The notes: generated by a model from the letters alone, not told the origin. DNA of 64,000 nucleotides from Cutibacterium porci (GCF_009696315.1 NZ_VUMG01000001.1:558001-622000), one strand, 5' to 3'. Positions 17,101 to 25,693 are shown, counted from the stretch's first letter. Made by a program: numbers and translations.

Positions 17101-18894
17101 GTGGATGTCGAGGGGATGGCTGTCGCTGCTGTCAAAAGCATAATCTCTGTGTGTCCACACCTGGACTCCCAAATTGAGACTAAAGACAAAATACCATTTA
17201 ATGACGGATATATTGCCTGGTATACCGACGACGGAAGGCATCGCAAAGATCACTTCTACGGGAGAGTTGACATCCAAGTCAAGGGCAGGACAAGGAAGAA
17301 GAATCGACGAACGTGGTCTTCCAAGGCGGATGTGTCCAGGGAGGACCTCGAAGGCTATAAGAAGGCGGGTGGGGTTATATATTTCTGGGTAGAGATTGAC
17401 GAAAAGTCTTTGGATCGAATGGTATCCTACGTTCTACTGAGTCCGTTTCGCATACAAGGGATTTTTCAACAGGAGGGAAGCAAGAAGAAGTACCGGATTA
17501 AGGTCAAGAGGTTCCCGTCTGCAGTGGCTGACATTGAAGCACTGGTCAAGATTGCAATCAGAAAGACGCACGAGCGCCCGGACGATGGAATTGATCCGGC
17601 CCTGCTTGAGAATGCGAAGTCTCTCGCGCTGTATACTGACCAAGATATCGACTTCAGCAGGCCTGTGGTTCTTGATCAGTCCGATTTTAATTATTCCCTC
17701 AGTCTGAGCACTGGCAAGATGACTGTACCCTTAAACGGAAGAGTGGAGTTCCTGCCCGAGGCCTATGTCTCCCACTCATTGGGGGAATCGATCGTGTGTG
17801 GCGGGATCCTCTACGAGAATCCAGCTATCAAGCAGCTGGATGATTATAGATTCATGATCGAGTTGAGCCCAGCACTTTCCATGACTTTTGACAGTGAATC
17901 TGAATCGTCCACGATAAGCTCGACAATTTCGCGTAAGGGAACACTTGACGATTGCGTCAAGGCTGCTGCGTTCGTATCTTCGCTCATTCAAACGTCAACG
18001 ATTCAACGAGGTGATCGGACATTCCACTTGGATTGCGCTGAAAAGAATGTGTCGGCGGGATTGAAGACCTATCTTGAGAGGAATAGAGAATATGGCGAGC
18101 TGTTCAAGGCGCTTGAGATCAATGCGACGCTGGTCGACGCCTCCAGTGTGACAGATGCTCATGAGCTTGCGCTTCAGAGGATGTACGCGGCACTGGTGAT
18201 GGGGGAGGAACTGCCAATCGAGACCCACGAACCGTCAAGGATGCGGCAGTCGTTAGGTGAATGGTCGGTTTCGCTTCTGGTGCTCCATGGCTCTGATCTG
18301 AAGCATTGGAAGTCCATGGATTTCTTCGACCCGAGGATGCCACGGCAGCTCATTTGGAAACCTGACGAGAATGGCCAGGAGGCAGGGTTCAAGAGGGTTA
18401 CTCCATATGATGTCGTAGGCCGAGATGAATTGTCCCGGACATTAAATCTCCATCTCGGAAACCTGGTTCCCGCATATCAGGAAGTTCGCGACTATGATCG
18501 GGGTTTCAGGCGATCAAACAGGACAGTCCTCAACTTGATTCAATCAGCGGACGATGTTGAACGGAGATCTGAAGAGTTTCTCCACGCCGCCACGATTCTC
18601 AATGAATGGGTAATTGCGGAGAACGGTGAAAAGAGCCACCACTTGGTGAACAGATGGCAAATCAAGGCGCGTGGTGGTGATCTCACTGATGACGATATGG
18701 AAATGATACGTGAGCTGAGGCGCGACGCCGGGAGGACAGACTCGGAGGATTCGGAGAAGATCGAGATCGGTTGCGCCCTTCTTCTCGGTGAGGGTCGCGA
18801 GGCAGATTTCCTTATGAAGAAGCTCTCTAAAGAGGAGTCTGAGCAGATCAAGGGTTGGCCCGTGTGGAATCTTAGAACTCGGTGTTTGAATTGA
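17101..18894 (+). CDS. DUF4365-like putative PD-(D/E)XK nuclease protein, candidate defence gene
   Basis: The first 130 residues fit the DUF4365 layout. An early Glu (E4) lies in a helix, then YGRVDIQVKGRT gives the D-x-Q-x-K nuclease-like strand, then a VIYFWVEID core strand followed by an FR(I) exit. The remaining 450 residues are a mixed alpha/beta region and a helical C-terminus (DVERRSEEFLHAATILNEW) that I do not recognise. GTG 17101 has AGGGA about 8 nt upstream. Base composition is clearly lower in G+C than its neighbours and codon use is unlike the rest of the element, which suggests a separate acquisition. Its place 85 bp after the endonuclease suggests a role in defence, but this is inference. 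Confidence 0.7.
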   Translation: MDVEGMAVAAVKSIISVCPHLDSQIETKDKIPFNDGYIAWYTDDGRHRKDHFYGRVDIQVKGRTRKKNRRTWSSKADVSREDLEGYKKAGGVIYFWVEIDEKSLDRMVSYVLLSPFRIQGIFQQEGSKKKYRIKVKRFPSAVADIEALVKIAIRKTHERPDDGIDPALLENAKSLALYTDQDIDFSRPVVLDQSDFNYSLSLSTGKMTVPLNGRVEFLPEAYVSHSLGESIVCGGILYENPAIKQLDDYRFMIELSPALSMTFDSESESSTISSTISRKGTLDDCVKAAAFVSSLIQTSTIQRGDRTFHLDCAEKNVSAGLKTYLERNREYGELFKALEINATLVDASSVTDAHELALQRMYAALVMGEELPIETHEPSRMRQSLGEWSVSLLVLHGSDLKHWKSMDFFDPRMPRQLIWKPDENGQEAGFKRVTPYDVVGRDELSRTLNLHLGNLVPAYQEVRDYDRGFRRSNRTVLNLIQSADDVERRSEEFLHAATILNEWVIAENGEKSHHLVNRWQIKARGGDLTDDDMEMIRELRRDAGRTDSEDSEKIEIGCALLLGEGREADFLMKKLSKEESEQIKGWPVWNLRTRCLN

Positions 18895-18998
18895 GAACGG
18901 TTGGCCTGGACATGCCTTCGTGTCTCATGGTTATGACAGAGATTGTTCGCAACCCGCGTCGTTGTTTGAAGCTCCCGCTTGGCCGGCGTTCCGTTCAT

Positions 18999-19232
18999 TC
19001 ACCGGCCCCGTCGCCGGTGCGCTGAGATCGACGTCCCCGTGATCCCGGGGATCCCCAGCTCCTCGTCCTCGTCCCCGCCGCCCGCCTCGTGGACGGCGAT
19101 CCACCGGACCGCGCCCATGTCGTCGCAGAAGTCCAGGGCCGCGACCTCGGCGTCGTCCAGGACGCGGCCATCCAGTTCCTGGCGCGCCAGCTCCAGCCCG
19201 GCGTCGAGGATCCGGGACAGGGGGTCGGTCAT
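18999..19232 (-). CDS. small hypothetical protein (77 aa)
   Basis: A GAGGAG ribosome-binding site lies 5 nt before ATG 19232, so translation is credible. The sequence is acidic (DDAEVAALDFCDDMGAV, GGGDEDEELG) with a basic tail. I do not recognise a family. It follows the next minus-strand gene by 9 bp, so the two probably form an operon. Confidence 0.5.
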   Translation of the reverse strand: MTDPLSRILDAGLELARQELDGRVLDDAEVAALDFCDDMGAVRWIAVHEAGGGDEDEELGIPGITGTSISAHRRRGR

Positions 19233-19241
19233 CTCAGCTCC

Positions 19242-19553
19242 TCATTCGTCGTGACGGTGGGCCGCCGGGTCGTCGCCGTAGAAGAAGCCCTTGTCCTCGT
19301 CGTCTAGGGGCGGATCCAGATCATCGCCGTCGTCGAGGGCCAGGGGAGTCCAGCCGCCCAGGGCCGCCGGTGACAGGCACACCGCGCAGCACGTCATCCC
19401 GGCCTCCAGGAACTCCAGCAGGGTGTCGCGGTCGTGGCCGGCGTTGAAGTCCCCGGTCTCAGGATCCCAGCCGGGGTAGGTCCCGCAAAACGGGAGCAGG
19501 TCGTCGGCCTGCTTGTAGAGGTGGTGGATGATTTCACCGCGGATGTGAACCAT
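19242..19553 (-). CDS. small acidic hypothetical protein (103 aa)
   Basis: This is an acidic protein with two closely spaced cysteines (MTCCAVCL) and a DDEDKGFF tail. No domain is recognised. It is 9 bp upstream of the 77-residue gene and divergent from the gene starting at 19668, with about 114 bp of intergenic DNA that must contain both promoters. Low charge diversity and small size leave open a role as an inhibitor or immunity-type protein, but nothing in the sequence proves this. Confidence 0.5.
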   Translation of the reverse strand: MVHIRGEIIHHLYKQADDLLPFCGTYPGWDPETGDFNAGHDRDTLLEFLEAGMTCCAVCLSPAALGGWTPLALDDGDDLDPPLDDEDKGFFYGDDPAAHRHDE

Positions 19554-19667
19554 GCTCAGATGATGACACAGGCCCAGGACGAGTTCTGCCTCATAAACGA
19601 GTCAGTTCGGCGACGTCGCTCAAGGGGACCCTGTGATGACGCCGTCTGGCGTGGCACGATCGCGGCC

Positions 19668-20297
19668 ATGCAAATCGATGCTGTGGGTGTGAGTGTGGGG
19701 GAGCTGGACATGGAGGTGACGCTCCTCGGGGAGGGTGAGGAGGAGATCCGGTCTCTCCACGGAGAGCTGCGGGGATGGCCGGTCGACGATCCGACCGGCG
19801 AGTGGAAGGAGAAGAGGATCGGCGATGTGCTCGGCTGGGTGTCGCGGTCGCCCTTCAGCCCTGATCTCGTCGGTGCCGCCGACGTGCTCGACGCCGAGGC
19901 CGCTGAGATGGCCTGGGCGGCGACCGACTTGGTCGAGACCGTCGAGGACGGCGCTACCGACGTCGTGCTGGTCAGCCGGCTGAAGATCAATGGCGGCGAC
20001 ACGTCTGATCTTCCGGTGGAGGGGCGGCTGGAGCTCTTGCTGGGACCGACCCTGAGGGTGCTGCTGGACACTATGCAGGCCGATCCGGCCACCACGGTGC
20101 TCGTGGTGGGCACCGGCGGTCTTCTGGTCAGCCATAACGAGTTTCTCGGTGAGGATGCGGACCGGGCGGCGTGCCGTGCAGCGGACCTACAGCCCTTGGG
20201 TGACGGTCGGTGCTGGTACCTGCCGCATCCAGTCCCGGGGAGCTGGGTCTATCAGGCTGATGCCCCTTCGCTCTTCCGACGGATGCGGGGGATCTAG
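19668..20297 (+). CDS. hypothetical protein (209 aa)
   Basis: The protein starts MQIDAVGVSVGELDMEVTLL and is rich in acidic residues. It shows alternating strand-like segments (TTVLVVGTGGLLVSHNEF) but no motif I can assign. ATG 19668 is chosen over further upstream starts because upstream sequence overlaps the divergent small gene. It stands alone between the cargo genes and the leftward relaxase gene, whose 3' end is about 175 bp away (convergent). Codon use is typical of the element. Confidence 0.55.
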   Translation: MQIDAVGVSVGELDMEVTLLGEGEEEIRSLHGELRGWPVDDPTGEWKEKRIGDVLGWVSRSPFSPDLVGAADVLDAEAAEMAWAATDLVETVEDGATDVVLVSRLKINGGDTSDLPVEGRLELLLGPTLRVLLDTMQADPATTVLVVGTGGLLVSHNEFLGEDADRAACRAADLQPLGDGRCWYLPHPVPGSWVYQADAPSLFRRMRGI

Positions 20298-20473
20298 AAC
20301 GACCGGGAGAACATCCTCTGAACCCGATGGGCGATGAGGGTGGCTGCGGCCTTCTCCAGGAGGCTGCAGCACGAGCTGGGCACGCCCGTCGGGGGACTCC
20401 CCGGTGACCCCACCACATCGTGAGGCCCTGATCCTGGCGCGAAGATTCACTTCCCACGTCTCGCTTGCCGTGG

Positions 20474-22621
20474 TCAACCCAGTCCGAGGTCGTAGAACTG
20501 GTCGTCGTGGTTCCTGGTCTCCTGTGTCTCGACGGTCCGGTCGCGCGTCCGGCGGGCAGTTGTCCGGTGGCGCTCTTTGAGCACCTGCGGGGACTCGATG
20601 CTCAGCTCCGGTGTGTCGGTCGCGTAGACGCCGTCGCGGATCTGGGAGTCCAGCGCCCTGACCCGGTTCTGGTGGTACTCGACCCACTCGCCGGCCTCCT
20701 TCACCCGGTCGCGGGCCTGCCAGTACCCCTCGTCCCACGTTCGGTAGCGCTTCGCATCGGTCCGGCGCTGGACCACCTCGGCCTTGCGGGTGGCCAGGGC
20801 GTCGCCGTACGCCCGTCGGACCTCCCGGAGCGACACGTAGGCCCGAAGCCGGTCGGCCACGTCGGGCGAGAACCCCGTCGCCCATCTGCCCATCATTTTC
20901 GGGCCGATGCCCCCGGCGGCGCGCAGTTCGGCCGCCCATGCCCGGCGCTCGGCGACCGAGGACTCGTCGGTCGGTACCCGGGTGTGCCAGTGCTCGTCGA
21001 GGTCGGCCAGGGCATCGCGTCGGAGCCGCATCTTCTCGGTAGTGACCCGTGCCCCGCGCAGTCGCGAGGTGTAGACGGGCTTCTCAGCGGCCGTGGGTGC
21101 CGACGGCTGGCGCAGCCGACGCAGCTCGGTCTCCAGCTCTCCGCTTCGGACGGCGCGTCGCAGGCCGAGCTCACCGTTGACCTTCACCGTCTCGGCGTGG
21201 GCGGCGGGGTGTCGGGCGCGCCAGTCGTCGATGAACGCCTTGCGCATCAGCCCCATCTGTTCTGGGTAGGCATGGGTGAGCCTCGCCATTTCGGCGTCGA
21301 TTGCCCGCGCCTCGGCCATTGCCGGAACCTCCCCAGGGCCCTTGTCCGCTCCGGTCGCCTCGCGGGCACGACGGGCGCCCAGTTCCTTCTCAGCCTGGCG
21401 CTTCGCCTGCCGAGTGCGGGCGGCGGGGGAGCGTCGGGCCATCTCCTCGACGTCGTGGCGAAGACTGAGCAGGCCCTGCCGGTCGTCGGGCGTGAGCGGT
21501 TCCGTCGTGTACGGCAAGGGTTTCGCGGGCCCGGCGTGCTGGGGCCGCCTGGCCTCGATCTCCTGGCCGGCGGCCGCTAGTTCCAGCATGGCTCCGACGC
21601 CGTCGTAGGAAAACTCGGGTCCGATGGTGGCCCCTCGGGCCCTGGCCTTCCCGTCGGTGAGCCGGTAGGTGTAGTCGTGCTTCTTCGTCGCCCTGCCCCG
21701 TCGGAGTCCGGCCTCCTCGACCACGATTCCGCGGTTGGCCATCTCGGTGACGTACCGGTCGCGGTCGCCGGCGGAGGTCCTCATCGACTCCAGTGCGGCC
21801 CGGCGGATGTAGTCGTGGGAGGACTCGTTGCCACGCCTGGCCTCCCAGTAGTCCTTCTGCGACGACCGGACCTGCGCGGCGTCGTACTCGGGGGTGCCGA
21901 CCCTGGCCAGGGACTGAATGAGGCCGTGCTCGGGGTGGGTGTCCAGGTACTGCTCGAACCGGGCGCGTGTCGCGTCGACGTTCGTCATGTCGCCGGCCAT
22001 TTTCTGGCCCGCCCGGTACCGGTGGCCTTCGAGCGTGAAGTCCTGAAAGATCGTGGCGTTGGAGGCGACGTGGACGTGGACCAGGCCGGACTTGCCGTTG
22101 CGCTCGGCCCAGATCGACTCCTGCAGGCCGGGGTACATCTGCTGCCTGTGGGCCACCACGGCGTCGAAGAACCGCATGCTTTCCTCCGGGTTCTCGGGGT
22201 TCACCAGGTCGGCACCGGCCGCGTAGATGGTGTGGGTGGCCTCGGAGTCGCGGATCGCCATGGTGTCGTCGGGTTCAATGCGCAGGTGCGTCGGCGTCTC
22301 GCCGGGGCGGGCCGGTCGCTTGCGCCAGCGCTTGCCGTCCCAGACCCGGACGGTGTCGCCCATGGCACCACTCGGGTGCTGGCCGTCATCGTCGCACACC
22401 TCGTAGCGGGCCCGTGGCCGCCGGACTGCGCCGTCTGTGCCGTGACGTCGCCGGGTCTGGGCCCACTCGCCGATCTGAACGTGCAGGTCGTGGGAGCAGT
22501 GGCGGGTGGCGTCGTAGAGGTGCTCCTCGTCCTGGTCGTCGGTGAGGCTGTCGCGGTAGCGCTGCAGGGATACCGCCACCCGTCCCGTCAGCACCTTGAC
22601 GGTGACGCCGCCGGTGGTCAT
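20474..22621 (-). CDS. MobA-type relaxase
   Basis: The N-terminal 200 residues have the relaxase layout, with a metal-binding motif VHVHVASNA (H182, H184) after a conserved acidic segment, as in actinobacterial MOB relaxases. They nick oriT and lead single-stranded DNA into a recipient. The C-terminal part is a long Arg/Ala/Glu-rich helical region, probably for binding of partners or for primase-like activity. No helicase P-loop is visible. ATG 22621 overlaps the MobC-like stop by 4 bp, so the two are coupled. The nicking tyrosine cannot be assigned with certainty. Confidence 0.85.
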   Translation of the reverse strand: MTTGGVTVKVLTGRVAVSLQRYRDSLTDDQDEEHLYDATRHCSHDLHVQIGEWAQTRRRHGTDGAVRRPRARYEVCDDDGQHPSGAMGDTVRVWDGKRWRKRPARPGETPTHLRIEPDDTMAIRDSEATHTIYAAGADLVNPENPEESMRFFDAVVAHRQQMYPGLQESIWAERNGKSGLVHVHVASNATIFQDFTLEGHRYRAGQKMAGDMTNVDATRARFEQYLDTHPEHGLIQSLARVGTPEYDAAQVRSSQKDYWEARRGNESSHDYIRRAALESMRTSAGDRDRYVTEMANRGIVVEEAGLRRGRATKKHDYTYRLTDGKARARGATIGPEFSYDGVGAMLELAAAGQEIEARRPQHAGPAKPLPYTTEPLTPDDRQGLLSLRHDVEEMARRSPAARTRQAKRQAEKELGARRAREATGADKGPGEVPAMAEARAIDAEMARLTHAYPEQMGLMRKAFIDDWRARHPAAHAETVKVNGELGLRRAVRSGELETELRRLRQPSAPTAAEKPVYTSRLRGARVTTEKMRLRRDALADLDEHWHTRVPTDESSVAERRAWAAELRAAGGIGPKMMGRWATGFSPDVADRLRAYVSLREVRRAYGDALATRKAEVVQRRTDAKRYRTWDEGYWQARDRVKEAGEWVEYHQNRVRALDSQIRDGVYATDTPELSIESPQVLKERHRTTARRTRDRTVETQETRNHDDQFYDLGLG

Positions 22622-23145
22622 CGCAGCCTCGCCGTGATCGCTGCCAGGTCATCGGCGGCACGTCGCACCCCGGCCAGTACCCGGTCATCGCCGGACTCGG
22701 CGTCGGCCTGTCGCGCCAGGTCGCTGCGGATCGCGTCCAGGCTCTCACTGATGAGACGGACATCGTCGGCGTCGATGGTCTCGCCGCGCTCGGCACGGAT
22801 CCGCAGCACGTTGGCGTACTTGGCGACCTGGTTGGAGTGGACGCCGATGGACTGGCGCTGGCGGGCCCGGCTGTCCCATGCGGTCCCGGTGTCGGCCAGC
22901 GCGGCCACCAGCCGGTCGACGATGCCGGACAGCGCGCCCGCGGCCTGTGCCACCGCTTCGGCAGCGGCACTGCGCCCCTCGTCCTGTGGGCCGGGTGCGA
23001 ACCGCTCGTAGACCTCGCGGAGCATCGCCGCCCTCGACAGCCCTAGCTCGGTGCGGTCGGCGTCGAGCCGCTTCATGGTCTCCGGCGACAGTCGCACGAA
23101 AACGCCGGGCGGCGCGTCGTGCGGCACCGTGCGTATCGAGACCAT
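22618..23145 (-). CDS. MobC-like relaxosome accessory protein
   Basis: Residues about 10-50 look like a ribbon-helix-helix DNA-binding domain (FVRLSPETMKRLDADRTEL, GLSRAAMLREVYERF), and a helical C-terminus follows. Small RHH proteins directly upstream of relaxases bind oriT and help nicking. The stop overlaps the relaxase ATG by 4 bp. GGAAGAG precedes ATG 23145. Upstream is a structured non-coding region (23146-23447) that would be its binding site. Confidence 0.75.
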   Translation of the reverse strand: MVSIRTVPHDAPPGVFVRLSPETMKRLDADRTELGLSRAAMLREVYERFAPGPQDEGRSAAAEAVAQAAGALSGIVDRLVAALADTGTAWDSRARQRQSIGVHSNQVAKYANVLRIRAERGETIDADDVRLISESLDAIRSDLARQADAESGDDRVLAGVRRAADDLAAITARLR

Positions 23146-23187
23146 TGCTGCTCTTCCGGGCGAGGGGTGATACTGCCCAGAGTACTG

Positions 23188-23251
23188 CGTACGTACGGGC
23201 CAGGCAAGCAGTCTGACACGATATCGGGCGCAAGCGCCCTCATCGTGTCAG
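23188..23251. other. candidate oriT with nested inverted repeats
   Basis: A perfect 10-bp palindrome CGTACGTACG (23188-23197) lies near the mobC start. Just beyond, the arms CTGACACGAT (23213-23222) and ATCGTGTCAG (23242-23251) form a perfect inverted repeat enclosing a second hairpin, GGGCGC-AA-GCGCCC (23226-23239). Position directly upstream of mobC-mobA and the nested geometry fit an origin of transfer. The rest of 23146-23447 holds no gene, only further short hairpins (GGGGGG/CCCCCC at 23296-23313, GCACCGT/ACGGTGC at 23368-23383). Confidence 0.55.
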
Positions 23252-23399
23252 CCCACCCACCGCCGGTTTCGTTCCTCGCCCGCCGGTGTCTACAAGGGGG
23301 GCTGCGTCCCCCCTCGCTCGCAAGCTCGCTCACCCCTGCCGGACACGTTGGGCAGGGCCCGAGCGGTGCACCGTGAACGGTGCGGTGGTACGGAACAAC

Positions 23400-23425
23400 C
23401 CCCCGTCACCAGCAGGTGACGGGGG
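23400..23425 (-). terminator. hairpin after the 23448-23969 gene, terminator-like
   Basis: The stem CCCCCGTCACC / GGTGACGGGGG with an AGCA loop is an 11-bp perfect hairpin located 22 bp past the stop of the leftward gene. On the minus strand it is followed by GTTGTTCC rather than a clean T run, so termination efficiency is uncertain. Confidence 0.55.
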
Positions 23426-23447
23426 TCGTGCAACATGTGCGCCGGTG

Positions 23448-23969
23448 CTAGGAGGCAACAGCCTCGGATCCCCACGACGGCTGCATGTCGCCAAGGTCGT
23501 CGTTGGTCTCATCCTCACCGTCGCCGGAGTAGGCGTAATGGGTGCCGTCGGGCTGGTCGTACTGCTCATCGCTCCTGGTGGCCGCCGCGGTCTTGGTCTC
23601 GCCGCGGCTCTCGACCGCGGCGGCATCGTCGGCCTTGAGCCGGGACAGCACGTCCGGGCTGCAGCGGTTCAGCTCCTCGACGACAGCGTGCACCAGCTCG
23701 ACCAGGCGTCCGGTGCGGATGGCCTCGTCCTTGTCGCGCGGCTGCGTGTAGGTCTGGATCGTGCCGTCCTTCTTGGTCCTCGTCCGGGTCAGGACGGGTT
23801 CAGGGGCGACGTCGAGCAGGGCGTAGAGATCGGTGACGGCCGTGACCCGGGCGGGTCCCGCCGCAGCGATCAGCCGCATGGTCTCGCGCTCCTCATCGGC
23901 GATGGCCTTCTCCTCGGCCTTCTGCTGGCGCTTGAGCTCGGCCAGCTTGGCCTTGTGGTCGATGGTCAT
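23448..23969 (-). CDS. hypothetical protein downstream of Rep (173 aa)
   Basis: The first 40 residues are a charged helix (KAKLAELKRQQKAEEKAIAD), the rest is mixed, with an acidic C-terminus. I do not recognise a family. The start ATG 23969 is chosen because AGGAG lies 5 nt upstream; a longer ORF from 24032 lacks such a signal. It lies 59 bp downstream of rep on the same strand and is probably co-transcribed with it, so a role in replication control or copy number is possible but unproven. Confidence 0.6.
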   Translation of the reverse strand: MTIDHKAKLAELKRQQKAEEKAIADEERETMRLIAAAGPARVTAVTDLYALLDVAPEPVLTRTRTKKDGTIQTYTQPRDKDEAIRTGRLVELVHAVVEELNRCSPDVLSRLKADDAAAVESRGETKTAAATRSDEQYDQPDGTHYAYSGDGEDETNDDLGDMQPSWGSEAVAS

Positions 23970-24028
23970 GGTGACTCCTGTTCGTGTGTCAGGGCTGATG
24001 ATTTCGGTATCGGACAAATTCATGGGGT

Positions 24029-25429
24029 TCATTGGGAGTCCCTAGTCGGGGCAAAGAATTCAGAAATGGGTTGACTGATATCAGAGAACCGCGCGAGGTA
24101 TTCCTCCTTGGTGATCGAATCCTCGTCGGCCATCCGCTCGGCAACACTGTCGCCAGCGGTGACAATGGGTGCGGTCTGCCGGGCCTCGATCTCGGCGACA
24201 GCCTCGGCGCGGTCGCTCTCGGGGAGAGCGCGGGCGGCCTTCACGGCGTCGGCAAGGACAAGGCGGTAGCGCTCCGACGTGACGTAGCCGTCAAGTTCAC
24301 CGCGGCCCGTGGCAAATCGTGAGCTGACGTTGACGGTGAAGCCGGAGGCGTCCACCGGAACGACAATCGGCAGGCTGGCCGCCGCCTGGCCGTGAGCGTC
24401 CTTGATCACCATCGCATAGCGATACTCCAAGCTGGCGCGGAACCTCTCGAACGGCTGTGTCCCGAAGATCACAGTGTGCTTGTGAATGAGCTGAGTCTGT
24501 CCGTGTGTCGTGGTGATGCGGCACGGCTCGGGACGGGCCGACAGCATCGTGAACACGTCGGTCAAGGTGCCCATCGGCCCGGACTCCTCGAACCCAAGAG
24601 AGAAGTGCGCACCCCACAGGTCAAGATCGTCGGCGGTCATGAGGAGCACCGACTCCCCGTCGTAGCCGTCGGCCTCCTTGCCGTCGCCGAACCTGCCGTG
24701 AGTCCGAATGCGGAAGAACCGGCCGTCATCGGCCAGCGTGCGGGCCAGCGCCTCGACGAGGTTCTGCATGGAGGGATGCACCGTGTCCGGAACCTGCACG
24801 TAGAAGTTCACCCGCACCGGGGGCAGATCGGCGGGCCGGATGTCGCGGAGCGCGGCGGCCCTCAGCTGGCGGAGCTGGCGCATGTTCGACACGCCGTGGT
24901 GGAAGCCGTCCTCGGCGCTCATGCTCCCGTCGCGCACGGCGGCAAGGACAGCCGAGCGAGACGGCCTGGACCGGTCCAGGGAGCGGCGCTCACGCTCCAG
25001 GCGGCAGTTGAGAACCTCGGTCCACTCGCCGTACCAGTCCCACCCCGGCGTCGCGGAGACCTCCTCGGCGTCGTAGACGTGCTTGTGGGCTTCTGGGGGC
25101 TCGTTCTCGTGGGTGAGGTAGCCCATGGTGTCTAAGAGGCCACGGTGGCCGCCTGAGACCTTCTGGACGGGCTCACAGCCGGGGAGCCACTGGCGGAACC
25201 GGGAGGCGGGCAGCGCCTTCGTCGTGTGGAGCACGCCCTGCCAGTGGGGGGCGGTCGCCGTGGCGTCGTCCCGATCGTGGAGGATGAGGCCCCAGAGCTT
25301 GACCTGGGCGCGCGAGGTCAGGTTCTCGACCAGGGTCCGGCGCTGGTCCTCGGTGGTGCCGGTGAGCCGGGAGACGGGGATGACGAACATGATCGTTCTG
25401 GCCGTCTCGGTCGGCGTCATCTCACGCAT
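24029..25429 (-). CDS. rolling-circle replication initiator, HUQ nuclease plus SF3-helicase-like domain (CRESS-related Rep)
   Basis: The N-terminal nuclease shows the Rep_2/CRESS order: LILHDRDD (51-55), the HUQ motif PHWQGVLH (61-68) and MGYLTH with candidate nicking Tyr104. A region PEAHKHVYDAEEV corresponds to the conserved block after the tyrosine. The C-terminal half follows the SF3-type helicase of bacterial CRESS-like Reps: EADGYDGESVLLMTADDLDL (Walker B-like, about 252-271), then TTHGQTQLIHKHTVIFGTQPF and LPIVVPVDA. The P-loop position (about 211-222, YVQVPDTVHPSM) lacks the GxxxxGKT residues. AGGAG precedes ATG 25429. The family comparison is from memory of conserved motifs and should be tested by profile search. 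Confidence 0.8.
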   Translation of the reverse strand: MREMTPTETARTIMFVIPVSRLTGTTEDQRRTLVENLTSRAQVKLWGLILHDRDDATATAPHWQGVLHTTKALPASRFRQWLPGCEPVQKVSGGHRGLLDTMGYLTHENEPPEAHKHVYDAEEVSATPGWDWYGEWTEVLNCRLERERRSLDRSRPSRSAVLAAVRDGSMSAEDGFHHGVSNMRQLRQLRAAALRDIRPADLPPVRVNFYVQVPDTVHPSMQNLVEALARTLADDGRFFRIRTHGRFGDGKEADGYDGESVLLMTADDLDLWGAHFSLGFEESGPMGTLTDVFTMLSARPEPCRITTTHGQTQLIHKHTVIFGTQPFERFRASLEYRYAMVIKDAHGQAAASLPIVVPVDASGFTVNVSSRFATGRGELDGYVTSERYRLVLADAVKAARALPESDRAEAVAEIEARQTAPIVTAGDSVAERMADEDSITKEEYLARFSDISQPISEFFAPTRDSQ

Positions 25430-25441
25430 GGGGTCTCCTCG

Positions 25442-25530
25442 GTGGGGGTACAAGTCGGAAGCGAATTGGCCCCTCCAGTCTGTACCCCGTGGGTACAGAA
25501 AATAAGAGTTGTACCCCCACTTGTACCCCC
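25442..25530. repeat. iteron-like GTACCCC repeats upstream of rep
   Basis: The core GTACCCC (or its complement) recurs: GGGGGTACAA at 25444-25453, the palindrome TGTACCC-CGT-GGGTACA at 25481-25497, and two direct copies TTGTACCCCC at 25509-25518 and 25521-25530. Two tandem GGGGTACA units follow at 25633-25648. Clustering directly before rep suggests Rep-binding iterons or an autoregulatory operator. Confidence 0.65.
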
Positions 25531-25693
25531 TTGATCACTTAGATCAGAACCAGGCTCGGGCGCGTGCGTACGGGCTGTGACAAGCAGGAATGCTGGTGCA
25601 GCGGTTCTGGACAGGGGACACTCCGGGGACCAGGGGTACAGGGGTACAGATGAATTCTCACGTGCACGCGCATGCGAGGCCAAGATTGAAAAA

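Noticed and set aside
19554-20135. Ser/Thr/Pro-rich minus-strand ORFs antisense to the 209-residue gene
   Set aside because: Composition and lack of a start signal mark them as shadows of the plus-strand gene, whose ATG 19668 and coding bias are better supported.
20187-20939. Long minus-strand ORF (250 codons) over the end of the relaxase gene and flanking DNA
   Set aside because: It overlaps the relaxase in another frame, with Arg/Pro/Gly-rich content typical of GC-rich shadow frames and no domain. The same holds for the 371- and 444-codon plus-strand ORFs at 20465-23011, antisense to the relaxase and mobC.
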